From Chthoniobacteraceae bacterium (GTDB lineage: Bacteria > Verrucomicrobiota > Verrucomicrobiia > Chthoniobacterales > Chthoniobacteraceae), in assembly GCA_028293625.1 (NCBI GenBank), contig JAQGOL010000036.1, positions 149,882 through 213,881 on the forward strand: a stretch of DNA of 64,000 nucleotides, given 5' to 3'. Every line of letters begins with the position of its first letter. Position 1 is the stretch's first letter. Shown here piece by piece: positions 8,917 to 18,607 of the stretch. Under the pieces are notes generated by a model. It was not told the origin of the DNA. It saw nothing but the letters and a program-made list of their open reading frames with translations, and made no database searches. A program made the translations under genes and the position numbers.

Positions 8917-10302
8917 TCAGGCGTTGGTCATGATTTCGGTCAGTTGTTTGGTGGCGATCCCGATGGGACGATCGAGGGGAATGCCTGCGCAGGTCAGAAG
9001 GGTGCTGAGCAGGTCGCCTTGGTTGCCGCTGCTGGAGGCAACGTACCGGCCCGTGTTGATGGAGCCGCCGCCGCGTCCGGCGATGATGAAGGGAAGGTTG
9101 GCGCGAGTGTGCGTGTTGCCGTCCTCCAGGCCGGAGCCCCACATCATGATGCAATTGTCGAGCAGGGTCCCGTCGCCTTCGCGCAACTCCTGCATGCGTT
9201 TGATCATGTAGGCGAATTGGGAAATATTGAAGGAGGTTATCTTCGAAATCTTGTCGACCTTGACCGGTTCGTTGTTGTGATGGGTCTGGGAGTGGTGTTC
9301 GTCGGAGAAACCCAATTCAGGATAGGAAACGCCATTGGGCGTGGAGCCGATGTATGTGCTTACACGAGTGGTGTCGGTCTGGAAGGCCAGCACGGTAAGA
9401 TCGCACATCACCCGCATGTAATCGCTGCGGCGGTCGCCTTCGGGAATGATCACCTCAATCGGCACCGAATCGCTGCCGCTGCGTTTGGTGGAGGTGACGC
9501 CCGCGGCCGCCTTCGCAGCTTCCGCCTGGCGAAGTTCGATGGCGGCAATCCGGCGTTCCAGGGAACGCACACTGCCGAGATATTCATCGAGCTTGTGGCG
9601 ATCGGTTTGGCCGAGTTTCCCGCGCAAATCCCTCGCTCCGCCCAGAACCAAATCGAGCATGCTGCGCTCGAGCGGGTCGGCTGTCGTTCGCGTCTCCGGT
9701 TTGACGTCTTGCTTCTGGAAAAGACGTTTTAATGCAGTGCGCGGATTGGTCTCGGCGGGGAGCGCCTGCGTGGGAGAGCTGAAGCTGCAGTGGGAGTAAT
9801 AGGCTTCATGAAGGCCTTCCTGGTTCTCCTTGTGGGTCTGCGGCATGGTGGCCAATTCCAGCGAAGGGAGCGCCGTCAAGGCGCCGACATAATTTGCGGC
9901 GATCTGGTCAGCCGAAATGGCGATGTCGACCGTGTTGCGCCTGTTCGCATTGGGAAGCGTGGCGGTCAGCCAGGTGGACAATTCGAGCGCATGGGGGGCG
10001 CCATTAAAAGGAGCGGGATTCACGCCTGTGATCCCCTTCATCATCAGGCATTGATCGAGCACCCCGCGCAGCGATTCCAAACAGGGCGGTGGCGCGGTCA
10101 AAAAGGATTCCGGATTCGTGGGCCAGAACTGATCCATGATGACTCCGTGCGGCATGAACATGAAGCCGAGTCGCACGGGCGGTTTGAAAGTTTTCTGACT
10201 TGGCGATTCGGCCCAGCCCATGGTCTCCAGCAGCGGCAGCGCAAGGGTGGCGCCAAGCCCGCGCAGATACGTGCGGCGATTAATCAAGCAGTTGTTTCTC
10301 AT
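8917..10302 (-). CDS. DUF1552 secreted protein with Tat-like signal
   Basis: A 461-residue DUF1552 protein. The N-terminus has a twin-arginine-like export signal (N-R-R-T-Y-L-R-G then L-A-L-P-L-L-E). Family landmarks include F-M-P-H-G-V-I-M near residue 50, [10 protein letters not shown] near 335, and [12 protein letters not shown] near 405. DUF1552 genes are typically paired with DUF1592-type multi-domain proteins, as here: the partner lies 9 bases upstream on the same strand. The biochemical role of the family is not established. The Tat signal suggests export of a folded, possibly cofactor-bearing protein. Confidence 0.9.
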   Translation of the reverse strand: MRNNCLINRRTYLRGLGATLALPLLETMGWAESPSQKTFKPPVRLGFMFMPHGVIMDQFWPTNPESFLTAPPPCLESLRGVLDQCLMMKGITGVNPAPFNGAPHALELSTWLTATLPNANRRNTVDIAISADQIAANYVGALTALPSLELATMPQTHKENQEGLHEAYYSHCSFSSPTQALPAETNPRTALKRLFQKQDVKPETRTTADPLERSMLDLVLGGARDLRGKLGQTDRHKLDEYLGSVRSLERRIAAIELRQAEAAKAAAGVTSTKRSGSDSVPIEVIIPEGDRRSDYMRVMCDLTVLAFQTDTTRVSTYIGSTPNGVSYPELGFSDEHHSQTHHNNEPVKVDKISKITSFNISQFAYMIKRMQELREGDGTLLDNCIMMWGSGLEDGNTHTRANLPFIIAGRGGGSINTGRYVASSSGNQGDLLSTLLTCAGIPLDRPIGIATKQLTEIMTNA

Positions 10303-10311
10303 GGGTCCTCG

Positions 10312-12192
10312 TTATTCCTTGGTTCGACGGTGGGTAAAGGGGTAGCTGGTAATGATCTCGGTAATAAGCGTCTGCATCCGATAGCCGTCCCGGGCGATCG
10401 TCGCGGTGAGCTGATCGACCACGATTTCGTCGTAACCTTCCAATGGCCGGCAGAGCGCATAGGCGAGCATTTTTTCGGTCAAATTCCGGCAGAGATCATC
10501 CGCGCGTGCGGCGATGATGCGTTTGAGTTCGCTTGGGGAACCGAAGCGCAGTTTGCCGGGAAGTTCTCCGGCAGGATCTATCGCGCCGCCCGATTCGTCC
10601 TGATCGCGCCAACGTCCGATCGCGTCAAAGTTCTCCAGGCCGAATCCGATCGGGTCGAGGATCTTGTGACAGTTGGCGCAAACCGGATCGGTCCGATGCA
10701 ACTCGGTGCGTTGGCGCATGGTCAAAGTAGCGACTGTTTGTTTATCTTGTTTTTCCAGCGCCGGAACATTGGGGGGAGCCGGTGGCACCTGTTGTCCGAG
10801 CACTTCTTCGAGTACCCAGACGCCGCGCTTGACCGGACTGGTGCGGTTGGGAAAGGAGTTTGTCGCCAGAATGCCCGGCATCGCCAGGATGCCGCCCCGG
10901 TTGGGATCGGTCAGCTGGACCTTGCGCATCTCGGGGCCGGTGACTGTCTTTTCCAGTCCATAGATCGTCGCGAGGGTCTCGTTGAGAAACGAGTAGTCGC
11001 AATCAATAAAGGTGATGAGGCTGCGGTTTTCGTGGATGAGACTCTCAAAAAACAGCCGGGCCTCATCATACATCGCTCTCCGCATCGCCGGGGTCATCTG
11101 CGGAAATTTTTCCCCTTCAAAAGTTTTGGCTGCGAGTTTGTCCAGGCCGAGCCACTGGGCGCCAAACCCGTCAAAAAGAGCCCGGGAGCGAGGATCGCCA
11201 AGCAGTCGGCGCACCTGGGCGCTGAGAACCGCCGGGTCGTGCAGCTTTCCCTCGTCGGCCAAGTTCGAGAGCTCGGGATCCGGCATCGTGGCCCATAACA
11301 GGTAGGAGAGCCGGGACGCCAATTGATAGTCGTCAAGCGGGACGATCTCGGCCTCCGGCGCCGTCTCGCCGCAGGGAGTGATAAAGAGAAACTGCGGCGA
11401 AACCAGGACCGCCTTCAGCATCAGGCGCAGTGCCCCCGCATACGATTGTCCGTGGTCTCTCGCCAGCGCGAACACCTGCAAAAGGACGTCGAGTTCCGCT
11501 TCCGAGGGGGGCCGGCGGTAAGCGCGGCGAGCCAGCAAACGGGCTGCTTTTCGCGCGGCAGGTTCCATATCCGTCCCGGCTGCCGGCGGGTCGCCAAAGA
11601 GTTGCTGCTCGAAGGGAGTGGGCGGAGCTCCCTCAACGGACACGATCTGGTGCAGCACGTCGTTGGCAATTGTGAGGCACTGCTCCATGAGCAGCGGCGA
11701 AAGCGAATTAAGGTAGCCCGCGCCTGCCACCTCATCGGGCAACTCCCGGGCGATCTCCGGATCAACCCCGAAGAGATCGTGCAGCGTATTGGCATACTCG
11801 ATTTTGGTTAAACGCCGGATCACGAAGGAACCAGGATCTTTCGGGCTGAGAAATTTGAGCCCCGACACGCAATCCTCGAAAACCTTGCGTTCCTCGGCGC
11901 TGGGCTGCTTTTGAGCCTCTTCGGGCGGCATCTCCTCTCCCTTCACGTTGAACGCCGAATCTCTCCACAACTTCCTGAACGCCGGGGAACCCGGACTCCG
12001 AAGGGCATACTGGAAGCTAACCCCGCCTTTCCGCTTTTTCTCCCCATGGCAGGAGCTGCAGTAGGTTTCGACGAACGGGACAATCTTCTCATCGTAGCTC
12101 TTCCTGGCCTCCGCATTCGCTGCGGCAAGCTCGGGATCCGCCCCAAAGACCACGCCCACTAAAAACCGGCCCATAACCAAAAGGCGCACCAT
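10312..12192 (-). CDS. DUF1592/DUF1588-type secreted c-heme protein
   Basis: A Planctomycetes/Verrucomicrobia-type protein with the usual order: signal peptide, cytochrome-like region with C-S-S-C-H, DUF1587 (I-E-Y-x-N-T-L-x-D-L-F-G), DUF1595 (A-Y-R-R-P), DUF1592 (Y-x-L-A-S-R-L-S-Y-x-L-W), DUF1588 (second motif C-A-N-C-H, then [12 protein letters not shown]) and C-terminal DUF1585. ATG 12192 gives 626 residues beginning with a hydrophobic signal; a GTG at 12285 would add 31 residues without a signal character. It is co-directional with the DUF1552 gene. Heme binding at two CxxCH sites is inferred from motifs; substrate is unknown. Confidence 0.88.
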   Translation of the reverse strand: MVRLLVMGRFLVGVVFGADPELAAANAEARKSYDEKIVPFVETYCSSCHGEKKRKGGVSFQYALRSPGSPAFRKLWRDSAFNVKGEEMPPEEAQKQPSAEERKVFEDCVSGLKFLSPKDPGSFVIRRLTKIEYANTLHDLFGVDPEIARELPDEVAGAGYLNSLSPLLMEQCLTIANDVLHQIVSVEGAPPTPFEQQLFGDPPAAGTDMEPAARKAARLLARRAYRRPPSEAELDVLLQVFALARDHGQSYAGALRLMLKAVLVSPQFLFITPCGETAPEAEIVPLDDYQLASRLSYLLWATMPDPELSNLADEGKLHDPAVLSAQVRRLLGDPRSRALFDGFGAQWLGLDKLAAKTFEGEKFPQMTPAMRRAMYDEARLFFESLIHENRSLITFIDCDYSFLNETLATIYGLEKTVTGPEMRKVQLTDPNRGGILAMPGILATNSFPNRTSPVKRGVWVLEEVLGQQVPPAPPNVPALEKQDKQTVATLTMRQRTELHRTDPVCANCHKILDPIGFGLENFDAIGRWRDQDESGGAIDPAGELPGKLRFGSPSELKRIIAARADDLCRNLTEKMLAYALCRPLEGYDEIVVDQLTATIARDGYRMQTLITEIITSYPFTHRRTKE

Positions 12193-12451
12193 TACGGCCA
12201 ATCCGCCCCTTACCAGACTCGCTCCACTTCGGCTGCTCGCAAAGCACGGATAGGAAAGCTGGTTGCGTTCAAAGAGGGGGGACACAGAGGGACGATCGCA
12301 ATGGCGGCAAAGAATTAGGGAAAGTCAAAACAGGATAAGGGATGTACGCACGAAAAGCTTTGCGGTTTCCCCATCTCCCTTCATTAAACCGGCATTTAAT
12401 CATTTAAACCAAGACACGCCATACCTCCATTGAAGGGTCAGAACTTACCGC

Positions 12452-13471
12452 ATGAAACTACACCCCAGCTTGTTCCTCTTTGTCCTGCTCTGCCTGAATC
12501 GGGTCGCGCTTGCAGACGAAGTTCCGCCACCTTGGGCCTATGGGTTTAAAACTCCGGCCCCGCCCGAAGTCTCCCTCCCGGTGCCGCCACCGGCATCAAC
12601 CAACCTGGTGCCCAAGCCAGCCGATCTGATCCTCCATCATCTGCCCGGCACGGATCGCCAGTTTAACCGTATCCAGATTACCGACATCTTTGGCCCGGCG
12701 GATTGGTATCCGCAAGACCATCCTCCGATGCCGGAGATTGTCGCGAAGGGCAAGGCCCCGGCCGTGTGGGCGTGCGCTCGATGCCACTACCCGAATGGGA
12801 AGGGACGCCCGGAGAATGCTCCCATCGCGGGTCTGCCCGTTGAATACTTCATCGCACAACTCCATTCATTCCGAGCCGGTGACCGGCAGACCAGCGATGT
12901 CCGCAAGCCGAACACGAAGATGATGACGGAATATGCCAGGGGGTTGACCGAGGAGGAAATGCGAGTTGCCGCGGAGTACTTCGGCTCGATGAAGTGGACG
13001 CCATGGATCCGGGTGATCGAGACTGATCGGGTGCCGCAAACCACCCTCTCTGCCGGGATGTTTCTGCCGGTTGCGAACGCTCCGGACGAGCCCATCGGCA
13101 ACCGGATCATCGAAGTGCCGGAAGATGTGGAGGCTGTCGAACTGCTCCGCAATCCGAGAACTGGCTTTATCGCCTATGCTCCGATCGGCAGCATCAAGCG
13201 GGGCGAGGAACTAGTCACCACTGGCGGTGGCAGGACATTGGCCTGCGCCGCCTGCCACGGCCCCGATCTCAAAGGGATGACCATACCCGGGATTGGAACC
13301 ACGCCTGGATTAGCGGGACGATCGCCCAGCTATCTGACGCGCCAGATGTTCGATATCAAATCGGGCGCTCGCCGCGGGCCATCCGTGGAGCTGATGAAGC
13401 CCGTCGTAGCCAACCTCACGTCCGAGGATATGCTCGCGATTTCCGCCTTTCTGGCTTCAAGGATCCCGTAA
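12452..13471 (+). CDS. Secreted diheme cytochrome c
   Basis: A 339-residue exported protein with a signal peptide (about residues 1-21, ending A-L-A) and two heme-binding motifs, C-A-R-C-H near residue 110 and C-A-A-C-H near residue 265, each starting a cytochrome c domain with downstream Met candidates. It resembles cytochrome c553/c4-type periplasmic electron carriers. It is divergent from the DUF1552/DUF1592 pair, with about 260 bases between starts that must hold both promoters. A role as electron acceptor for the neighbouring heme protein is possible but inferred only from position. Confidence 0.87.
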   Translation: MKLHPSLFLFVLLCLNRVALADEVPPPWAYGFKTPAPPEVSLPVPPPASTNLVPKPADLILHHLPGTDRQFNRIQITDIFGPADWYPQDHPPMPEIVAKGKAPAVWACARCHYPNGKGRPENAPIAGLPVEYFIAQLHSFRAGDRQTSDVRKPNTKMMTEYARGLTEEEMRVAAEYFGSMKWTPWIRVIETDRVPQTTLSAGMFLPVANAPDEPIGNRIIEVPEDVEAVELLRNPRTGFIAYAPIGSIKRGEELVTTGGGRTLACAACHGPDLKGMTIPGIGTTPGLAGRSPSYLTRQMFDIKSGARRGPSVELMKPVVANLTSEDMLAISAFLASRIP

Positions 13472-13717
13472 ATCAGCAGGATCGGGTTAAGGGCCAACAC
13501 CGGTATTGAATCGTCAACGAGGCGGTTTCTTTAATAACCGATAAGAGAGGCCGCATCCCAAAGCATGCCGCCCAATTATTTTCGACGGCCCCTGTCTTTT
13601 TAAGGGCCAAATCTCGCTTTATCTCAGGAGCTCGATCGGCCTCACAGAAGTTTTGAAACGGTTGATTCAATGAGCATCTAATACCTGCATTGAAATCACA
13701 GAAAACCTAACCAGCAA

Positions 13718-16700
13718 ATGAACGATTCCACCGATCGGGAAGTGGTGGTGTTTACGGAGGCCAGTCAATTGCCTGCCGATGAACGCGTTGCGTATCTGGA
13801 GCGCGCGTGTGGCGGGGAAGCGAAACTGCGCCAACGGGTGGAGGCGCTTTTGCTTACCTACGATCATGCGGGAGACTTCCTTGAGCAATCAGCGCCAGGC
13901 GGGGCGCATGAGTTCCGACAGGCAGCATCGGTTGCCGAAAAACCGGGTGATCGGATCGGCCACTGCAAGCTGTTGCGGCAAATCGGCGAAGGCGGTTGCG
14001 GCGTAGTCTACATGGCCGATCAGGAGGAGCCGGTTCGGCGGCGTGTCGCCCTGAAGATCATCAAGCCGGGCATGGACACCAAGAACGTCATAGCGCGGTT
14101 CGAAGCGGAACGTCAGACGCTCGCATTGATGGATCACCCCAACATTGCCAGGATCTTCGACGCGGGAGCGACTGAATCGGGGCGGCCGTATTTCGTGATG
14201 CAACTCGTCGATGGCGTGAAGATCACTGAATTTTGCGACCAAAACTCCCTTTCGACTGAGGAGCGGTTGAATCTATTTGTCGAGGTCTGCCAGGCAGTCC
14301 AGCACGCTCATCAAAAGGGGATTATCCATCGGGATATCAAGCCCTCCAATATTCTTGTAACCAGAACCCTGGAAGGCAGGGCCTTGCCTGTCGTGATCGA
14401 TTTTGGAATTGCGAAGCCGGCCACAAACCAGCTGCTGGCCGGTAAAACTGTTTTCACAGCGTTCGAAATGCTCATTGGCACGCCTGCTTACATGAGCCCC
14501 GAGCAGGCAGAGCTGGCCAGTGTCGATGTAGACACGCGTTCCGATATCTACAGCCTGGGCGTGCTCCTATATGAGTTATTAACCGGCTCGACTCCCTTCA
14601 ATACGGTGGAACTTATGGAGAGCGGACTTGATGAAGTGCGCAGAGTGATTCGTGAACAGATACCAGTCCTTCCATCAACGCGGATAATTGGCCTGTTGAA
14701 GGAGGATCTGACAAGCATCGCGCACCGCCGCAAGGCTGAACCGCCCCAGTTGATCCGCGCTGTTTGCGGAGACCTGGATTGGATAGCGATGAAAGCGCTG
14801 GAGAAGGATCGCACGCGCCGGTATGAAACAGCCAACGCTCTGGCTTTGGATGTCCAAAGGTTTCTGGCAAATGAGACTGTGACCGCGCGGCCGCCCAGCG
14901 CGGTGTATCGTTTCCAAAAGAGTGTATCGCGGAATAAACTCCTGTTTGGGGGGATCGGTATTGTCGCAATTCTTCTTTTCGCCAGCCTCGCGATCGTGAC
15001 CGCATCGTATAATCGGGAGCGTGAAGCCCGCAAAAAGGCGGAAACCGAAGAGGCTCGGAGCCGGCAGACAACCCAGTTCCTCAAGGATTTGCTGGAGGGT
15101 GTGGGACCGTCGGTCGCCCGGGGGCAGGATTCGCCCACCATGTTAAAAGGGATTCTCGATATCGCGGCTCAAAGAATCGGCAACGAAATGACTGGCCAGC
15201 CCTCGGTCGAGGCGGAACTCCGCGGACAGATCGGGCGGCTTTATCTGGAAATTGGAAATTACAACGAAGCAGAAAAAATGCATCGGAGGGCGCTGGCGAT
15301 TTACCGGTCGCTTTTCGGTCAGGACAGTCAGCAGGCGGCAACAGAACTCAATGACCTTGGATTGGCGTTATGGCGGGCACGCAAGCTGGACGAGTCTGCA
15401 GCGGTCCTGCGGGAAGCGCTTGGCATCCGGCGGCTGCTCTTCGGGAACGTCCATGCGGAGGTAGCGGCGACACTGAACAATTTGGCCGGCGTTTTCAGAC
15501 GGCAGCGAAAGCTCGCGGAAGCTGAGGCGTTGACCCGGGAATCGCTGGAAATCAGGCGAAAGCTCTTCGGGAGCGAACATTTGGACGTGGCGGACTCCCT
15601 TCGCAACCTAAGCATTCTCCTTGGCGATGAGGGAAGACGTGTCGAATCCGAGACGATCGCTCGTGAAGTTCTGGCGATGCGCCGGCGGCTGGTTGGAAAC
15701 GAACACCCGCTGGTGGCGGCCGCGCTGGTTGATGTGGGCTGGGCGGCAGGCTACAACGGCAAACTGGATGAGGCGGAATCAATGGAGCAAGAAGCGCTGG
15801 CGTTGCAGCGCAAAGTTCTTGGAGATGATCATCCGGACGTGGCCAAATCTTTCTCCTCGCTGGGCCAACGCATGCAGCAACAGGGAAAATTTGCTGAGGC
15901 ACATGGCGTCTTGGGGGCCGCCGTCTCGATCCAACGAAAGCTCCTCGGCCAGGAAGATCCCGCTACTTTGGATTCCCTGCGGAGTCTGGGGTCGACTCTG
16001 GAACGCGAGGGAAAATTGGACGAAGCGGGAGCGGCCTTTCGCGAATCACTGATCTCGTGGCGCAAGCGGCTCGATGATGGCGATCCGAAAGTATTCGACG
16101 GGTTCGAGAACTTAACCCGCGTTTTATTGGCGCAGAAACACTTTGCGGAAGTGGAAAAACTCCTCAACGAAGCGCTGACTCCCGAGTTTGCAAGTCAGCC
16201 ATCAAGCTCCAAACTCCTGGTTCTAAGGGCTGATCTTCTGGGGCGCCGAGGGCGCTGGAAAGAGGCTGCAAAGGATGCGGCGCTTCTTATCCAACATCAA
16301 CCGGAGGAACATTACCGTTATCAAACGCTTATTCCACTCCTGGCAATCACGGGCGATCGACAAGCCTACGAGCAACTCTGCCGGCAAATTGTGGCGGTGT
16401 TTCCCACAACCAAAAATCGATACGTGGCGGAGCGCATGGCAAGGAACTGTCTTCTCCTGCCTCGTTCGGGTATCGATTTGCGGTGGACCGAGGAATTCGC
16501 CGATGTGGCGCTTGCGCCGGAAAGTGGTGAACCTGCAAATCCGTTTAATCAGGGGTGCAAGGCACTTTCGAAATATCGGCAGGGGCGCCTTCAGGAAGCT
16601 ATTGATTGGGCGGAGAAGGCGGTAAATAGCTCTGACAAATACGCAAGCGCGCAGGCCTGTGCTGTTTTGGCCATGGCACATTGGCAACTCGGGCATGAGA

Positions 16701-16894
16701 GCGAAGCGCGAGCGCACCTGGCCAAAGGAGAGACGTTGGTGCCGGACTTTAAGCCCGTCCGCGATGACGAAGAAATAGGAGGGGCATGGGTGGCGTGGCT
16801 TCTTACGCGGGTTTCGCTCCAGGAAGCCGCCGCTCTCATCCAATCCGGATCAAAAGGCAACGAGGATTCCGTAAAGCCGCTCCGGAGCCATTAG
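13718..16894 (+). CDS. Transmembrane Ser/Thr protein kinase with C-terminal TPR array
   Basis: A 1058-residue Hanks-type kinase. The catalytic domain is at about residues 80-385: Gly-rich loop I-G-E-G-G-C-G-V-V, ATP-binding K113 (A-L-K), catalytic D206 in H-R-D-I-K-P-S-N and D228 in D-F-G, followed by a G-T-P-A-Y-M-S-P-E activation segment. One membrane helix spans about 409-430. The C-terminal 600 residues are tetratricopeptide repeats of the kinesin-light-chain type (repeated L-N-N-L-A, A-E-A-L-x-R-E-S-L-E-I-R). All catalytic residues are intact. The ECF sigma gene follows 57 bases downstream, a pairing common in Planctomycetes, Verrucomicrobia and Acidobacteria. Substrate unknown. Confidence 0.93.
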   Translation: MNDSTDREVVVFTEASQLPADERVAYLERACGGEAKLRQRVEALLLTYDHAGDFLEQSAPGGAHEFRQAASVAEKPGDRIGHCKLLRQIGEGGCGVVYMADQEEPVRRRVALKIIKPGMDTKNVIARFEAERQTLALMDHPNIARIFDAGATESGRPYFVMQLVDGVKITEFCDQNSLSTEERLNLFVEVCQAVQHAHQKGIIHRDIKPSNILVTRTLEGRALPVVIDFGIAKPATNQLLAGKTVFTAFEMLIGTPAYMSPEQAELASVDVDTRSDIYSLGVLLYELLTGSTPFNTVELMESGLDEVRRVIREQIPVLPSTRIIGLLKEDLTSIAHRRKAEPPQLIRAVCGDLDWIAMKALEKDRTRRYETANALALDVQRFLANETVTARPPSAVYRFQKSVSRNKLLFGGIGIVAILLFASLAIVTASYNREREARKKAETEEARSRQTTQFLKDLLEGVGPSVARGQDSPTMLKGILDIAAQRIGNEMTGQPSVEAELRGQIGRLYLEIGNYNEAEKMHRRALAIYRSLFGQDSQQAATELNDLGLALWRARKLDESAAVLREALGIRRLLFGNVHAEVAATLNNLAGVFRRQRKLAEAEALTRESLEIRRKLFGSEHLDVADSLRNLSILLGDEGRRVESETIAREVLAMRRRLVGNEHPLVAAALVDVGWAAGYNGKLDEAESMEQEALALQRKVLGDDHPDVAKSFSSLGQRMQQQGKFAEAHGVLGAAVSIQRKLLGQEDPATLDSLRSLGSTLEREGKLDEAGAAFRESLISWRKRLDDGDPKVFDGFENLTRVLLAQKHFAEVEKLLNEALTPEFASQPSSSKLLVLRADLLGRRGRWKEAAKDAALLIQHQPEEHYRYQTLIPLLAITGDRQAYEQLCRQIVAVFPTTKNRYVAERMARNCLLLPRSGIDLRWTEEFADVALAPESGEPANPFNQGCKALSKYRQGRLQEAIDWAEKAVNSSDKYASAQACAVLAMAHWQLGHESEARAHLAKGETLVPDFKPVRDDEEIGGAWVAWLLTRVSLQEAAALIQSGSKGNEDSVKPLRSH

Positions 16895-16951
16895 AAACGG
16901 CTGGCTGTTGTAAATTCACCCTTTAGCCTGCCTCGGGACCCTTATTCGAAA

Positions 16952-17509
16952 ATGGATGCCGCTACACAGTTACTAACGGGCATGCAACAGGGCGATGCCA
17001 AGGCTGCTGAAACGCTGCTCGCTCTCGTTTATAAGGAATTACGCAGACTGGCGGCTAGCAGGATGGCTCGTGAAGCGCCCGGTCATACTCTTCAACCGAC
17101 TGAATTGGTGCATGAGGCATGGCTCCGGATGGTGGGATCAAGCAGCCCAAGCTTCCAGAATCGGGCGCATTTCTTTTCTGTCGCCGCCGAAGCGATGCGC
17201 CGCATCCTCATTGACCGTGCCCGCCGAAAACTTGCCGTGCGTCACGGTGGCGGCCAGGAGCGGATTGATTTTGAGGGACTGGATTTCACCGATCCCGCTG
17301 CCGATCAACAACTTCTGGCAGTGCATGAGGTGCTGGATGAACTGGCGGCAAAGCACCCGTTACAGGCTGATGTAGTCAAGCTGCGTTATTTTGCAGGGAT
17401 GACGAATGACGAAATCGCCCAGGTGCTCGGCGTCTCCGTGACCACGGTAAAAAGCTATTGGACGTTTGCGCGGACCTGGATTCTTCACGAGATAAAATAC
17501 ACCAGGTAG
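16952..17509 (+). CDS. ECF-subfamily RNA polymerase sigma factor (TIGR02999-like)
   Basis: A 185-residue sigma-70 family protein with region 2 (L-V-Y-K-E-L-R-R-L-A-A; T-E-L-V-H-E-A-W-L-R-M) and region 4 (V-V-K-L-R-Y-F-A-G-M-T-N-D-E-I-A-Q-V-L with a helix-turn-helix), without sigma regions 1 or 3. These motifs match the ECF type often encoded beside Ser/Thr kinases. No anti-sigma factor is visible. It lies directly after the kinase-TPR gene on the same strand, so control by phosphorylation is a reasonable hypothesis, not shown by sequence. Confidence 0.9.
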   Translation: MDAATQLLTGMQQGDAKAAETLLALVYKELRRLAASRMAREAPGHTLQPTELVHEAWLRMVGSSSPSFQNRAHFFSVAAEAMRRILIDRARRKLAVRHGGGQERIDFEGLDFTDPAADQQLLAVHEVLDELAAKHPLQADVVKLRYFAGMTNDEIAQVLGVSVTTVKSYWTFARTWILHEIKYTR

Positions 17510-17736
17510 CGGGTTGTTATTCGATTGCTGATTGCGTCTTTTCGAGGTTTTCCAGAGCCTCTGGGGCAGCTTTAAGGGGGCGGGGATGGGTGGCAGTGAA
17601 ACGGATGTATTTGAGGTGCGCAGCGTCCGATTCAACGTTCGGGCGCCTTGAAACGGCGGCAGCAAAAACAAGTTTCACTACAGGCGGCTTTTTCGCCCCG
17701 AAATCTCGCGTTGTGTAATGAAGGGCAATCGGTCTT

Positions 17737-17752
17737 TGACCAAAAAAGGTCA
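17737..17752. promoter_or_regulatory. Inverted repeat TGACC-N6-GGTCA upstream of the SDR gene
   Basis: A perfect 5-base inverted repeat separated by six A residues, ending 36 bases before the SDR start codon. Its size and spacing would suit a dimeric repressor or activator site. The half-sites are short and could occur by chance. The surrounding 279-base gap (17510-17788) shows no convincing gene. Confidence 0.25.
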
Positions 17753-17788
17753 CCGCAACTGCCCCAAATTCAAACATCACATAATCTC

Positions 17789-18535
17789 ATGAGCAAACTA
17801 ATCGGGAAAGTTGCAATCGTCACAGGTGCTTCCAAGGGTATTGGAGCCGCTATCGCCAAGGCGCTCTCCGCGGAAGGCGTGTCCGTTGTCGTTAACTACG
17901 CTTCCAGTAAAAGCGGAGCGGATGCCGTGGTCACCGCCATCGTTAAAGCGGGTGGGAAGGCAGTGGCCGTTGGAGGCGATGTCTCAAAGGCGACCGAAGC
18001 GCAAGGCATCGTGGACGCTGCCATCAGGCATTTCGGCCAGCTTGATATCCTCGTTAATAACTCGGGCGTTTTCAAGTTCGCGCCGATCGAAGCGATCACG
18101 GAGGCGGACTTTCATCAGCACTTCAACGTGAACGTGCTCGGTCTCCTGCTGACGACGCAAGCTGCGGTGAAACACATGGGCGAAGGAGGGAGCATCATCA
18201 ATATCAGCTCCGGCGTGAGCCGGATAACACCTCCCGGCAGCGCGGTTTATACGGGAACAAAATGCGCCGTCGATGGAATCACCGGTGTTTTTGCCCGGGA
18301 ACTTGGTCCACGTGGAATCCGGGTGAATGTAGTGAATCCTGGCATGGTGGAGACGGAAGGATCGATCAGCGCGGGCTTCATCGGGTCTGATTTTGAGAAA
18401 CAACTAATCGCGCAAGCGCCGCTTGGACGCACCGGCATGCCCGACGACATTGCGGATATCGTTGTCTTCCTGGCCACCAATGAAGCCCGGTGGCTTACCG
18501 GAGAACAGTTACTAGCCACTGGCGGAATTCGCTAG
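17789..18535 (+). CDS. Short-chain dehydrogenase/reductase (FabG-like SDR)
   Basis: A 248-residue classical SDR. The NAD(P)-binding motif T-G-A-S-K-G-I-G is at about 12-19, N-N-S-G at 90-93, catalytic S141, and the Y154-x-x-x-K158 pair. The C-terminal P-G-M-V-E-T-E motif is also present. The longer frame from 17648 is rejected because ATG 17789 begins the canonical N-terminus. The RND efflux genes follow after 72 bases on the same strand. The substrate cannot be predicted; similarity to 3-oxoacyl-ACP reductase is only at family level. Confidence 0.9.
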   Translation: MSKLIGKVAIVTGASKGIGAAIAKALSAEGVSVVVNYASSKSGADAVVTAIVKAGGKAVAVGGDVSKATEAQGIVDAAIRHFGQLDILVNNSGVFKFAPIEAITEADFHQHFNVNVLGLLLTTQAAVKHMGEGGSIINISSGVSRITPPGSAVYTGTKCAVDGITGVFARELGPRGIRVNVVNPGMVETEGSISAGFIGSDFEKQLIAQAPLGRTGMPDDIADIVVFLATNEARWLTGEQLLATGGIR

Positions 18536-18607
18536 CTGACAACGCTTCTTCCCAGCGCCTGAACTACACACCGCCCACGATCGCTCGGCGTCAATCCAAG
18601 TCCTGCC

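Noticed and set aside
9790..11298. 502-codon + strand ORF
   Set aside because: It is antisense to the DUF1592-type gene, whose domains and heme motifs are unmistakable; high GC third positions open long antisense frames here.
13487..13610. Two copies of TTAAGGGCCAA and a weak GGCCC/GGGCC hairpin before the kinase gene
   Set aside because: Only two 11-base copies about 110 bases apart; the hairpin has five pairs and no U-run. No mobile element or operator logic is evident.
17517..17780. 87-codon minus strand ORF filling the gap before the SDR gene
   Set aside because: No recognisable motif, no convincing ribosome site and overlap with the likely SDR promoter; it could be a degraded gene fragment but nothing supports this firmly.
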